From DASWJZ01 sp963814905 (GTDB lineage: Bacteria; Pseudomonadota; Alphaproteobacteria; Rhizobiales; Afifellaceae): a stretch of DNA of 64,000 nucleotides. Location: NCBI GenBank assembly GCA_963814905.1, contig CAWFEM010000014.1:372001-436000 (forward strand), in the 5' to 3' direction. Shown here piece after piece: positions 1-8,388 of the stretch. The notes under the pieces are model-generated. The model searched no databases, had not been told where the DNA came from, and saw only the letters and a program-made list of their open reading frames with translations. A program made the position numbers and the translations under genes. The number at the start of each line of letters is the position of its first letter. The first letter of the stretch is position 1.

Positions 1-165
1 GGGGTGTGGGTGGAGAAGTCGATGTACGGGCGCAAATACATGGGCGTGGAGCGCTCGACCTTTCTCGTCGATCGCGACGGCAAGATCGCCAAGGCCTGGC
101 GCAACGTGAAGGTTCCCGGGCACGTCGCCGACGTGCTCGCCGCCGCCAAGGCGCTTGCCGGCTAA
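1..165 (+). CDS. bcp: Bcp/PrxQ-type thiol peroxidase (3' end only)
   Basis: The window opens inside this gene; the last 54 codons and a TAA stop at 163-165 are present. The visible part reads EKSMYGRKYMGVERSTFLVD, then DGKIAKAWRNVKVPGHV and an Ala-rich terminal helix. That is the typical C-terminal half of bacterioferritin comigratory protein (Bcp/PrxQ), a thioredoxin-dependent peroxidase that reduces H2O2 and organic hydroperoxides in the cytoplasm. The peroxidatic cysteine lies upstream of the window and cannot be checked. An M23 peptidase follows 58 bases downstream on the same strand; to my knowledge that neighbourhood recurs in Rhizobiales. Confidence 0.85.
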   Translation, partial: GVWVEKSMYGRKYMGVERSTFLVDRDGKIAKAWRNVKVPGHVADVLAAAKALAG

Positions 166-223
166 CACGCGAAGGCGCTTGCCAAGGATGGCTGATACAA
201 CAGATCGTTAACCTTAAGGAATC

Positions 224-1564
224 ATGATCGGGCAACGAATCCACGCACGCCCGATCATGGTACATCCGAGCCAGCGACAGCCACATTACACGCCGCGCAA
301 GCCGTCCTGGTCCCTGACCTTCCGGCGCGGCGATACGACTCGAGCCTATCCGATCCGGCCGTTCCTCGTCGGCTCCGCGCTCGGCCTCTTCGTCTTGCTC
401 CTCGTCGCCTATGTCGGGGCGACGGCCTATCTGGTCTATCGCGACGATCTCCTCGGGGCCGCCGTCTCGCGCCAGGTCGAGATGCAATATTCCTACGAGG
501 ATCGGATCGCGGCGCTCCGTGCCGAGCTCGACAGGGTGAGCAGCCGCCACGCCGTGCAGACGGAGGGCGTGGAGCAGCAGCTTGCCACCTTGCTGGATCA
601 GCAGGAGACGATCGAACGGCGCCAGGCTGCGCTCGATGTGCTCGTCGGCCAGGCCCGCGCCGCCGGCATCTCCGTGGCGAGCGGCGCACCGCGGCTGCCG
701 CAGGCGCGGCCGGGAGACGACAATGCCGCGGGCGCGGCTCCTGAGGACACCGGGTCCGCCCCGCTCGGGTACCTGCCCGAAGCGCCGGCGGACGACGACG
801 TGATCTCAAAGACCCTTCTCAAGCACGACCGTTCCGCCGTGGCGGCGGGGCACAACATCCGTCCGATCCTGTCGAAGGTCGGCGCGTCGCTGGAGCGCGT
901 CGAGACGCGCCAGTCCGATGCCCTCGATGCGCTGAGCGCGGCGGCCGGAAGCGAGGCCGGGCGGCTGACCGACGCGCTTTCCTCGATCGGCGTGGACACG
1001 AGCGCCAACATGGGCGGCCCGCTGGAGGAAGAACCCGGACCGCGCGGCGGCCCCTTCGTGCCTCCCGAGACCCTGCATTTCGTCGAGCGGACCGCGCTCC
1101 TGAAAGGCACGCTCGACGACATCGCAGCACTTCGGCAGCACGCCGTGGCGCTTCCCGTGCGCATGCCGGTCAAGGCGCTCTACATCTCCAGCCGCTTCGG
1201 CTACCGCGTCGACCCGTTTTTGAAGCGGAAGGCCTTCCACGCCGGGCTCGACTTCGTCGCCGAACCCGGAACGCCGGTCCGCGCCACCGCGCCGGGCACC
1301 GTCGTCTTCGCCGGCAGCAACGGCGGCTACGGCGAGATGGTGGAGATCAGGCACGCCGACGGCGTCAGCACGCGCTACGGCCATCTCTCGAAAATCCTGG
1401 TCGCGCGCGGCACGCAGGTCGAAGCGGGCGCGAAGATCGGTTTGGTCGGCTCCACCGGCCGCTCGACCGGCCCGCATCTCCACTACGAGACGCGGCGCGA
1501 TGGCGATGCGGTCAACCCGGCGCTCTACCTCGCCGCGGGCAAGGCGCTGCGCAGCGGCTCCTAG
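224..1564 (+). CDS. Membrane-anchored M23 family metallopeptidase
   Basis: A 446-residue protein with a basic N-terminus, one membrane segment at about residues 46-68, a coiled-coil stretch at about 78-135, a low-complexity linker, and a C-terminal LytM/M23 domain at about 325-435. Zinc-ligand motifs are present: H-A-G-L-D near 339-343 and H-L-H near 418-420, inside a typical RATAPGTVV...GEMVEIRH fold. Family members cut peptide cross-links of peptidoglycan or, when catalytically inactive, activate amidases; the metal site here looks intact. ATG 224 is preceded by AAGGA at 216-220 with short spacing; the alternative ATG at 257 has no ribosome-binding site. It probably acts in the periplasm, anchored to the inner membrane, and may cooperate with AmiC and PBP1A encoded nearby. 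Confidence 0.9.
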   Translation: MIGQRIHARPIMVHPSQRQPHYTPRKPSWSLTFRRGDTTRAYPIRPFLVGSALGLFVLLLVAYVGATAYLVYRDDLLGAAVSRQVEMQYSYEDRIAALRAELDRVSSRHAVQTEGVEQQLATLLDQQETIERRQAALDVLVGQARAAGISVASGAPRLPQARPGDDNAAGAAPEDTGSAPLGYLPEAPADDDVISKTLLKHDRSAVAAGHNIRPILSKVGASLERVETRQSDALDALSAAAGSEAGRLTDALSSIGVDTSANMGGPLEEEPGPRGGPFVPPETLHFVERTALLKGTLDDIAALRQHAVALPVRMPVKALYISSRFGYRVDPFLKRKAFHAGLDFVAEPGTPVRATAPGTVVFAGSNGGYGEMVEIRHADGVSTRYGHLSKILVARGTQVEAGAKIGLVGSTGRSTGPHLHYETRRDGDAVNPALYLAAGKALRSGS

Positions 1565-1574
1565 AGATCGGTCG

Positions 1575-2420
1575 CTAGGTCGCCGGCCAAATCGGCGGCG
1601 TGCCGTCGAAGACCGCGCGCATGAAACCCGATGTTTTCACCCATTTGCCGTCCGGATCCGGGAACGTGGCGTTTGCCTCGCTCGGCGGCAGATAGTTTCC
1701 GTGGTCGTAATTGCTGTCGTCGGGGATCTGCCAAGGCGGAACCGTCGCGCCGATCGGCTCGGGCGGACCGTGTCGCCCCAATGCGGAGCGAAACGGGCTT
1801 TGGCGGAGATTGAGAAGATCGGCGATCGGATCGCCGACGGGATAAGCGAGTTGCAGCACGCGATCCTTGCGCGAGGCGAGGACGGAGATGACGCCGGCAT
1901 TGGCGAAAGCCGCCGCGTATTCCTTGGTCAGGCAGTCGTCGTCGACGGCCGCAGCGGTCAAACATACCGATCGCAGCTTGCGGCTGAGGTTCTTTGCCGC
2001 TTCGAGCGCCACCCGGGCTCCAAGGCTGTGGGTCACGAACGAAAAGCTTCGCGCCTTGCCGAGACGGCGATTGCAGAATCGCGCGACGCGTCGCCCGCTA
2101 TCCTTGGCGTCGCCCCCTTCGAACGGGTAGTTGATCACCGGGATCCAGAAGTCGCCGGGCCACAGCACGGCGACGAACAGGACGGATGGCGGCAGGTTCA
2201 GCATTGCTTCGAGGCGGCAGAGGCTGTGCGTCCCGGCGTTGAAATTGACATTGAAGCCGTGCGTGGCGAACAGGATGTCGCGGCCGCTTGCGCGGGCGAC
2301 GAAGGCGTTCTCCGACAGCTCCTTGAGCTGCGTCGTCGCTCCGGCGTTTCCTTCAAGGAAGCTCGGATCCTTCACCCCGCCTGCCCGCGGCTGCTGGCGC
2401 AGGTTCATAAAGATCGTCAT
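1575..2420 (-). CDS. Alpha/beta hydrolase, DUF900-like
   Basis: 281 residues. A serine-hydrolase fold is suggested by the oxyanion-strand motif ATHGFNV at 52-58 and the nucleophile elbow VTHSLGA with Ser132. Asp186 (SRKDRV) and His240 (NYDHGNY) are plausible triad partners by position. No signal peptide is seen. It resembles the DUF900/esterase group; the substrate is unknown. The start is 8 bases after the stop of the membrane-protein gene at 2429-3115, with a GAGAGGGTAGG-type Shine-Dalgarno stretch inside the end of that gene, so the two are very likely one transcript. It ends 10 bases from the convergent M23 peptidase gene. The hydrolase assignment is firm; its role is not known. Confidence 0.75.
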   Translation of the reverse strand: MTIFMNLRQQPRAGGVKDPSFLEGNAGATTQLKELSENAFVARASGRDILFATHGFNVNFNAGTHSLCRLEAMLNLPPSVLFVAVLWPGDFWIPVINYPFEGGDAKDSGRRVARFCNRRLGKARSFSFVTHSLGARVALEAAKNLSRKLRSVCLTAAAVDDDCLTKEYAAAFANAGVISVLASRKDRVLQLAYPVGDPIADLLNLRQSPFRSALGRHGPPEPIGATVPPWQIPDDSNYDHGNYLPPSEANATFPDPDGKWVKTSGFMRAVFDGTPPIWPAT

Positions 2421-2428
2421 CCGCGGGC

Positions 2429-3115
2429 CTACCCTCTCACCGACTTGAAGGCGTTTACCGCGGAGGTGATCGCGCCGGTCAGATCCTTGGCGATCGGCGC
2501 AAGCGGAACGGAAATCAGGCCAATCAGGAGGGCGACAGCGAAGTGCTTGGAGGCAAGGTAGTCGCCGAGATCGCCGCCGACGACCACCCAGCCGCCAAGC
2601 GCGGCCAACACGATCGCAAAGGCCCCCGCGATTACTCTCGCGGTGTTGCGATATCGCTGTTCGGCAAGCTCGAAGCCCGCATCGAGCTGCGCGTCGACGG
2701 TCGCATCGAAGCGGCCAAGGACGCCGATCTCCTGCTCCGTCAGCGTTTCGCCATTGGCAACCTTGGTCGCGGCGCTCTGCAGCATCGCCGCGTCGACCCC
2801 CGGCGCGCCGGCTGCGACGGCCGTCGCAGTGGCCGGCGTCAGGCCAAGCCGGATCAGCGCCTTGACGGTTGCCTTCTGGTCGGCCTTGGCGACGCCGTTG
2901 ATCCAGTTCGCGTGAACGGTGGCGTAGGGGTCCTTCGCGTCGACGAGCAGGAGTGCCGCGACGTAAGGCTCGATCGCGGCCTGGATGAAGCCGTAGCCGA
3001 TATTCGAGACGCCGCCGCGATAGGCCTTGGTCGCGTCGACAAGCGCAAAGGCCGCGGTGCCGAGCGCGCTGATCGCAGCCAGAATTTCTCCAATTCCCGG
3101 CAAATCGAATGCCAT
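2429..3115 (-). CDS. Hypothetical protein with two C-terminal membrane segments
   Basis: 228 residues that I do not assign to a family. The N-terminal 150 residues are Ala-rich and helical, with a hydrophobic stretch near residues 10-30. Two clear membrane segments follow at about 162-182 (VIAGAFAIVLAALGG) and 192-212 (FAVALLIGLISVPLAP). No cysteine cluster, nucleotide-binding motif or signal peptide is visible. It is the first gene of a two-gene operon with the alpha/beta hydrolase downstream (8-base gap). It lies 107 bases beyond the prfB stop on the same strand, so it probably has its own promoter. It could be a membrane partner or anchor of the hydrolase. Confidence 0.6.
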   Translation of the reverse strand: MAFDLPGIGEILAAISALGTAAFALVDATKAYRGGVSNIGYGFIQAAIEPYVAALLLVDAKDPYATVHANWINGVAKADQKATVKALIRLGLTPATATAVAAGAPGVDAAMLQSAATKVANGETLTEQEIGVLGRFDATVDAQLDAGFELAEQRYRNTARVIAGAFAIVLAALGGWVVVGGDLGDYLASKHFAVALLIGLISVPLAPIAKDLTGAITSAVNAFKSVRG

Positions 3116-3222
3116 CTCACCCCCTCCGGCAAGAGACAGACCCCAGATTCCGGCAATTCCCTCCTGAAATCAATAGTTGCATCGACGCGCAACGAACGGT
3201 GCGTCGCTGATGCGATAAGCGC

Positions 3223-4363
3223 CTAGTTCAAATCCGCGCCCTCCCCGGCTTCGCCGCCGGGGCTGCCGGTGATGCGCTGCGCGAGCGAGGCTTCCATGAA
3301 GCGGTCGAGATCGCCGTCGAGCACGTTCTGCGGCGAGGTGCTCTCCACGCCGGTGCGCAGGTCCTTCACAAGCTGATAGGGCTGCAGCACGTAGGAGCGG
3401 ATCTGGTGGCCCCAGCCGATTTCCGTCTTGGCGGATTCGAGCTCCATGGCTTCCGCCTCGCGCCTCTTCAATTCCTCTTCGTAAAGGCGCGAGCGAAGCA
3501 TCTCCCAGGCGGTGGCGCGGTTCTTGTGCTGTGAGCGCTCGCTTTGGCAGGCGACCGCGATGCCGGTCGGAATATGCGTCAGGCGCACGGCGGAGTCCGT
3601 CGTGTTGACGTGCTGCCCGCCGGAGCCGGAGGAGCGGTAGGTGTCGACCCGGACGTCGCCCTCGTTGATCTCCACCTGGATGGAATCGTCGACCACGGGA
3701 TAGACCCAGACGCTGGCGAAGCTCGTATGCCGGCGCGCATTGGAATCGAACGGCGAGATGCGCACCAGCCGGTGCACGCCGGATTCCGTCTTCAGCCACC
3801 CATAGGCAGCCTCGCCCTTGATCTGGATTGTCGCCGACTTGATCCCGGCCTGCTCGCCGTCCTGGATTTCAAGCACATCGACCTTCGAGCCGCGCGCCTC
3901 CGCCCAGCGCGTGTACATGCGCAGCAGCATCTCCGCCCAGTCCTGGCTTTCAGTGCCGCCTGCTCCGGCGTGGATTTCCAGATAGGCGTCGTTCTGATCG
4001 GCCTCCCCGGAGAGAAGCGTCTCCACCTGCCGCCGCGTCATCTCGCGCGCCATCCGCTCGATCGCCGCCTCCGCCTCGCTTACGATCGCGGCGTCGCCGT
4101 CGGCCTCGCCGAGCTCGATCAGGCCGAGATTGTCGTCAAGCTCGCGCTCCGCGGTCTTGACCGCTTCGATCGCGGTGTCGAGGTGCTGCCGCTCGCGCAT
4201 CACCGACTGCGCTTCGGCCGGGTCGTTCCAGAGGTCGGAACTCTCGACGCGCGCGTTCAGCTCCTGAAGCCGTCTTTCCGCGACATCCCAGTCAAAGATG
4301 CCTCCGGATCAGCGCGACCGCGTCGCGGATTTCGTCGACGAGCGCCTGCGTTTCGGCCCGCAT
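3223..4363 (-). CDS. prfB: Peptide chain release factor 2, made by programmed +1 frameshift
   Basis: RF2 terminates translation at UGA and UAA. The body carries GGQHVNTTDSAVR, the conserved GGQ peptidyl-hydrolysis loop. The true start is ATG at 4363-4361, preceded by GGGAGG with 7-base spacing. It gives a 23-residue leader (MRAETQALVDEIRDAVALIR, then RHL) ending at an in-frame TGA (4294-4292). Reading resumes in the +1 frame as D-W-D-V-A-E-R-R and runs to TAG at 3223-3225. The product has 379 residues, close to the usual RF2 length. The shift site is CTT-TGA-C with GGAGG three bases upstream, the same arrangement as in E. coli. A predictor that ignores the shift would start at 4203 and lose 53 residues. 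Confidence 0.95.
4291..4305 (-). promoter_or_regulatory. prfB programmed frameshift site (autoregulatory)
   Basis: On the minus strand the bases read GGAGG-CAT-CTT-TGA-C. GGAGG is an internal Shine-Dalgarno sequence placed three bases from the CTT slippery codon, and TGA is the in-frame stop recognised by RF2 itself. When RF2 is scarce the ribosome pauses and slips +1, making full-length RF2. The element is well known in many bacteria; here it also fixes the start of the gene. Confidence 0.93.
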
Positions 4364-4409
4364 GCTCAAACCTCCCGAAAGCGTGTTTCCCGGAGACCCC
4401 GGGCAACGG

Positions 4410-4435
4410 AAAAGGCGCGGAACTCGATCCGCGCC
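4410..4435 (-). terminator. Intrinsic-type terminator in the prfB leader, ancestral mrcA terminator
   Basis: A perfect 8-base stem (GGCGCGGA/TCCGCGCC at 4414-4421 and 4428-4435) with a 6-base loop is followed on the minus strand by TTTT. It lies 32 bases after the stop codon of the duplicated mrcA 3' end at 4467-4493, so it looks like the original mrcA terminator, now separated from mrcA by the fecR gene. It is about 47 bases upstream of the prfB start and could still act as an attenuator. Confidence 0.6.
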
Positions 4436-4464
4436 TCGCGCCCAAAAGATGGGAACCGCGGGCC

Positions 4465-4497
4465 GCTTAGTAAAGACCGCCGGTCCCGGTTGCAACG
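4465..4497 (-). repeat. Duplicated mrcA 3' end, copy A (direct repeat)
   Basis: Bases 4469-4493 are identical to 5807-5831, the last codons of mrcA; allowing two mismatches the match spans 33 bases (4465-4497 with 5803-5835). Read on the minus strand, copy A encodes V-A-T-G-T-G-G-L-Y and then TAA, the exact C-terminus of PBP1A. Both copies point the same way and bracket the fecR gene. This looks like the footprint of an insertion at the mrcA 3' end. Confidence 0.75.
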
Positions 4498-4676
4498 CCC
4501 TGCGTGCGCTCCTCGAACAAATCGCGGCTTTCTTAGTCTTCGTCAGATGGCCGCAAGAAGCTCCGCAACTACAAGGCGCACAGACACCATGCATGCAAAA
4601 GATTCGCTGGAGGGCGGGTGTTGTGTTAACATTCTATTACTTGAATAGTTCGAATGCGATTGAACGGGAGTCCGCC

Positions 4677-5714
4677 ATGGCCGTCTTTCGCCATTGCGCC
4701 GGTGCCTTTGCACTGGCCCTTTTTGCTCTGAACACCGGCCAGAGCTTCGCCGCTGAAGAACCCAGCGGCACGACCGTCGCCGTCATCCCCGCCGCGGCCG
4801 CCTCCGGCTTGAACGGCAAACGCGTACTTGAGGTCACGGGGCCCGTCTTCATGGGCGACCGCGTCCAGACGGGACCGGCTGGCGAGGCGCAGATCAAGTT
4901 CAGGGACGACACGCGCCTCGTCGTGGGCCCGAATTCGCGCATGGTGATCGACGCCTTTGTCTTCAACAACGACAACACGGCGCGCCAGGTCACCATGAAA
5001 GCGTTCAGGGGAACGTTCCGGTTCATCACGGGCAACAGCCGCAAGCAGGCCTATTCGATCCGCACACCTACGACGACCATCGGCGTTCGCGGCACCCGCT
5101 TCGACTTCTCCGTGGAGCGGGACGGCGAGACCCGTTTTGCGCTGCTGGAGGGAGAGGCGAGGCTCTGTGACGGTCGCGGACGCTGCAAGGAAATTCGCGG
5201 CACCTGCGCGGTCGCGGTGGTCCGGCCGCGCGAGGGCATCTCCGATCCGCTGGCCGGAGCCGAAAAGGCGCAGATCCTGGCCGCTTCGTTTCCCTACGTG
5301 AAGTCGCAGGCCAGGCTGCGGCCAGAGTTCCGCGCCGAGACCAGCGGCTGTCTGCTGAAGCGGGCGAGCCTGGAGCGCCAGCGGGACATTCTTCTCTACC
5401 AGCCCGTCGATGTGCCGACCCCGAACGTCGCACCGCCGCCCGGGACAACGCCCACACCCACGCCAACGCCAACCCCGGATCCGACCCCGACACCCTCCGC
5501 GACGTTGGGAAACCCCGGGAATAACAAGGCGGTGGGGAATGCCGGCGAGACGCCTAATAACAAGGGTGGGTGGGGCGAGCCGAGTGGCGGTCCGGGCACG
5601 CAAGGGCGCAGCGGCGCCGTCGCAAGCAATGGAAACGGCGGCGGCAATAACGGAAATAAGGGGAACAACGGCAACAACGGCAACAACGGCAAAGCGCTCG
5701 GGCACAACAAATAG
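4677..5714 (+). CDS. Secreted FecR-domain protein with Pro/Thr linker and Asn/Gly-rich tail
   Basis: 345 residues starting at ATG 4677 (GGGAG six bases upstream). There is a signal peptide at about 1-26 (FALALFALNTGQSFA), then a FecR-like beta domain at about 48-165 with GDRVQTGPAGEAQIKF, RLVVGPNSRMVID and TPTTTIGVRGTRFDF. A cysteine-containing region, a threonine-proline repeat near 258-277 and a low-complexity Asn/Gly tail at about 290-345 follow. Classical FecR is an inner-membrane anti-sigma regulator; this one has no membrane segment or adjacent sigma gene, so it is more likely a periplasmic or surface protein. It is transcribed against mrcA and prfB, which flank it, and sits between direct repeats of the mrcA 3' end, suggesting acquisition. 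Confidence 0.8.
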   Translation: MAVFRHCAGAFALALFALNTGQSFAAEEPSGTTVAVIPAAAASGLNGKRVLEVTGPVFMGDRVQTGPAGEAQIKFRDDTRLVVGPNSRMVIDAFVFNNDNTARQVTMKAFRGTFRFITGNSRKQAYSIRTPTTTIGVRGTRFDFSVERDGETRFALLEGEARLCDGRGRCKEIRGTCAVAVVRPREGISDPLAGAEKAQILAASFPYVKSQARLRPEFRAETSGCLLKRASLERQRDILLYQPVDVPTPNVAPPPGTTPTPTPTPTPDPTPTPSATLGNPGNNKAVGNAGETPNNKGGWGEPSGGPGTQGRSGAVASNGNGGGNNGNKGNNGNNGNNGKALGHNK

Positions 5715-5802
5715 CCGGCCGCACCGGCGGCTCTGGTTGCCAAGACTTATCGGAAGCTGATCATCCGCAGGGCCCTGTCGGCCCGGCAGCCATCTGAACG
5801 GT

Positions 5803-5835
5803 GCTCAGTAAAGACCGCCGGTCCCGGTTGCGACG
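5803..5835 (-). repeat. Duplicated mrcA 3' end, copy B (functional end of mrcA)
   Basis: This is the native copy: it encodes the last residues and TGA stop (5805-5807) of mrcA and matches 4465-4497 with two mismatches, the core 25 bases being identical. Copies A and B are direct repeats 1.3 kb apart enclosing the fecR gene. Confidence 0.75.
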
Positions 5836-8234
5836 GCGCGGTCGGCCTCTGGCGAGACCGATTGCGGGATGCCCATCGAATCCTGATAGCCGATGATGGA
5901 ATAGGTCGAGGGCGGCGCGGTCCCGGGCTTGAAGGCTTCCAGGATCACGTCGGGATCGCCGGCCTGGGCGCGCAGCCCCGTGCGGCGGTCGATCGGGATC
6001 AGGTCGATCCCGGGCGGCACCTGGAATTCCTTCGGCGGCTCGTTCTTGAGCGCCGTCTTCATGAACTCCACGAAGACCGGTGCGGCGACGTGGCCGCCCG
6101 TCATGCCGCGGCCCATCGGGCGCGGCTTGTCGTAGCCGATGAACACGCCGCAGACGAGGTCCGGCGAGAAGCCGACGAACCAGGCGTCCTTCTCGTCGTT
6201 GGTGGTGCCGGTCTTGCCGGCGATCGGCTTGCCGACCGCGCGCACGCGGGTCGCCGTGCCGCGCTTCACCACGCCCTCCATCATGGAGGTGATCTGGTAG
6301 GCGGTCATCGGATCGAGCACCTGCTCGCGATTGTCGATGAGCGTCGGCTCCGGCTGTCCATTCCAGCTCGCCGCGTCGCAAGCTTCGCACTTGCGCTGGT
6401 CGTGCTGATAGATGGTGCGGCCGAAACGATCCTGGATGCGGTCGATCAGCGTCGGATCGATCTTGCGCCCGCCATTGGCGATCGTCGCATAGGCGGTGAC
6501 GAGCCTGAGCACCGTCGTCTCGCCGGCTCCGAGCGCCATCGGCAGATACGGCGCGAGATTGTCATAGATACCGAAGCGCTTGGCGTATTCGGCGACGAGC
6601 GGCATGCCCATGTCCTGGGCAAGCCGGACGGTCATCACGTTGCGCGACTTCTCGATGCCGGTCCTGAGCGTCGCCGGCCCATAGAACTTGCCGCCGTAGT
6701 TCTCCGGCCGCCACACCTCGTTACCGGCATGGATCTCGATCGGCGCGTCCATGACGACGGAGGACGGCGTGTAGCCGTTGTCGAGCGCGGCGGAATAGAC
6801 GAAGGGCTTGAAGGCTGAGCCCGGCTGGCGCCAGGCCTGGGTGGCGCGGTTGAACTCGCTCTCCGCATAGGAGAACCCGCCCTGCATCGCGAGCACGCGG
6901 CCGGTATAGGGGTCCATCGCCACGATCGCGCCCTGGATTTCGGGCGGCTGGCGCAGCGCGAAGCTCCCCGGCGTATCGGCAAGCGCTTCCACGTAAATGA
7001 CGTCGCCGGGCTTCAGGACCGAGCCCACACTCGAAATCCCGCTCTTCGCCCATTTCATCGTAGAAAGCGGAAGCGTCCCTTTCTCGCGTTCCGGCGCAAG
7101 CGATCCGTCGGCCTGGGTCGGCGGCTGCAAACCGATCGTCGCCTCGCTTCCGCCCGTCTCCAGCACGACCGCGAGCCGCCATTCAGGCACGTCGGACAGA
7201 GCCGTGATCTTGCCGAGGGGTTGGCCCCAATCGCCGGAGACGTCGATCGTCGAGACGGGACCGCGATAGCCGCGCTTCTGGTCGAAGGCGATGAGGCCGT
7301 CTTGGAGCGCCTTGCGGGCGAGCGCCTGCAGCTTGGGATCGAGCGTGGTGCGGACCGACAGCCCGCCTTCATAGAGCTTCTTGCTCCCGTACATGTCGAT
7401 CAGGTCGCGGCGCACTTCCTCGGCGAAGAATTCCGAGCCGAAGAGGTAGGTGCCGCGCGGCCGCGGCGTCACATCAAGCGCCGCCGCCTTCGCCGCCTCG
7501 CCGTCGGCGGTGCGGATGTAGCCGTTCTCCATCATGCGGTCGATGACCCAGTTCCGTCGCTCGACCGCGCGGTCCTCGTGGCGGAAGGGATTGTAGTTCT
7601 CCGGCGCTTTGGGGAGCGCCGCGAGATAGGCCGCCTCGCCGATCGTGAGCTGGTTGATCGGCTTGTTGAAGTAGTTGAGCGCCGCTGCCGCCACGCCGTA
7701 GGAGCCGAGCCCGAGATAAATCTCGTTCAGATAGAGCTCGAAGATCTTGTCCTTGGAGTAGGCCTGCTCGATCCGGAGCGCCAGCAGCGCCTCCTTGATC
7801 TTGCGCTCGTAGGAGACCTCGTTGGAGAGGAGGAAGTTCTTCGCCACCTGCTGGGTGATGGTCGAGGCTCCGATCGGGCGCTTGCCGGAGCCGCGATTGC
7901 GCAGGTTGACCAGCGCGGCGCGGGCGATGCCGGAAATATCGATGCCGTCGTGCTCGTAGAAGTTCTTGTCCTCGGCGGAAAGGAAGGCCGCCTTGATCAG
8001 GTCCGGCACCGCCTGGATGGGCAGATAGAGGCGCCGCTCGCGCGCATGCTCGGCGACCAGCTGGCCGTCCGCAGCATGGATGCGCGTCATCACCGGCGGC
8101 TCGTATTCCGCCAAACTGTCGTAGTCGGGTAGGTCGGCGTTGAACGTCTGCAACAAGACGCCCGCGGCCACAGCGAGACTGAGCAGCATGAAGGCCCCTA
8201 TCCCGAAAACGTAGCCAAGTAGCCTTAATAACAT
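5805..8234 (-). CDS. mrcA: Penicillin-binding protein 1A, bifunctional transglycosylase/transpeptidase
   Basis: 809 residues, the usual size for class A PBPs. There is an N-terminal membrane anchor at about 5-30. The GT51 glycosyltransferase domain shows SAEDKNFYEHDGID (catalytic Glu88), GASTITQQVAKN near 122-133, KIKEALLALRIE and FELYLNEIYLG. The transpeptidase domain has S-A-F-K (Ser473, Lys476), S-R-N and K-T-G-T near 674. It polymerises and cross-links peptidoglycan at the inner membrane. It ends in V-A-T-G-T-G-G-L-Y, which is duplicated beyond the fecR gene; I see no strong terminator directly after the present stop. It lies downstream of amiC on the same strand (154-base gap), so the two wall enzymes may share transcription. 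Confidence 0.96.
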   Translation of the reverse strand: MLLRLLGYVFGIGAFMLLSLAVAAGVLLQTFNADLPDYDSLAEYEPPVMTRIHAADGQLVAEHARERRLYLPIQAVPDLIKAAFLSAEDKNFYEHDGIDISGIARAALVNLRNRGSGKRPIGASTITQQVAKNFLLSNEVSYERKIKEALLALRIEQAYSKDKIFELYLNEIYLGLGSYGVAAAALNYFNKPINQLTIGEAAYLAALPKAPENYNPFRHEDRAVERRNWVIDRMMENGYIRTADGEAAKAAALDVTPRPRGTYLFGSEFFAEEVRRDLIDMYGSKKLYEGGLSVRTTLDPKLQALARKALQDGLIAFDQKRGYRGPVSTIDVSGDWGQPLGKITALSDVPEWRLAVVLETGGSEATIGLQPPTQADGSLAPEREKGTLPLSTMKWAKSGISSVGSVLKPGDVIYVEALADTPGSFALRQPPEIQGAIVAMDPYTGRVLAMQGGFSYAESEFNRATQAWRQPGSAFKPFVYSAALDNGYTPSSVVMDAPIEIHAGNEVWRPENYGGKFYGPATLRTGIEKSRNVMTVRLAQDMGMPLVAEYAKRFGIYDNLAPYLPMALGAGETTVLRLVTAYATIANGGRKIDPTLIDRIQDRFGRTIYQHDQRKCEACDAASWNGQPEPTLIDNREQVLDPMTAYQITSMMEGVVKRGTATRVRAVGKPIAGKTGTTNDEKDAWFVGFSPDLVCGVFIGYDKPRPMGRGMTGGHVAAPVFVEFMKTALKNEPPKEFQVPPGIDLIPIDRRTGLRAQAGDPDVILEAFKPGTAPPSTYSIIGYQDSMGIPQSVSPEADRAVATGTGGLY

Positions 8235-8388
8235 GCCTAGGGCGCCTTGGGATGAATCAAGCGGTTCATTGCCTACCCGATTCCTCGCCTTTTATGATGA
8301 AACTGAGGCGAAAGCCCAAGGAATTCAATGGTTTTTCCGGGGTTCTGAAGAGGCGGTGGCGCTGTGGTCGAATTACCACGGCCCGGCT

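Noticed and set aside
5640..5695. Tandem AACAACGGC-like repeats as a possible regulatory or CRISPR-type array
   Set aside because: They are in-frame codons for the Asn/Gly-rich tail of the FecR-domain protein; units are short and have no spacers.
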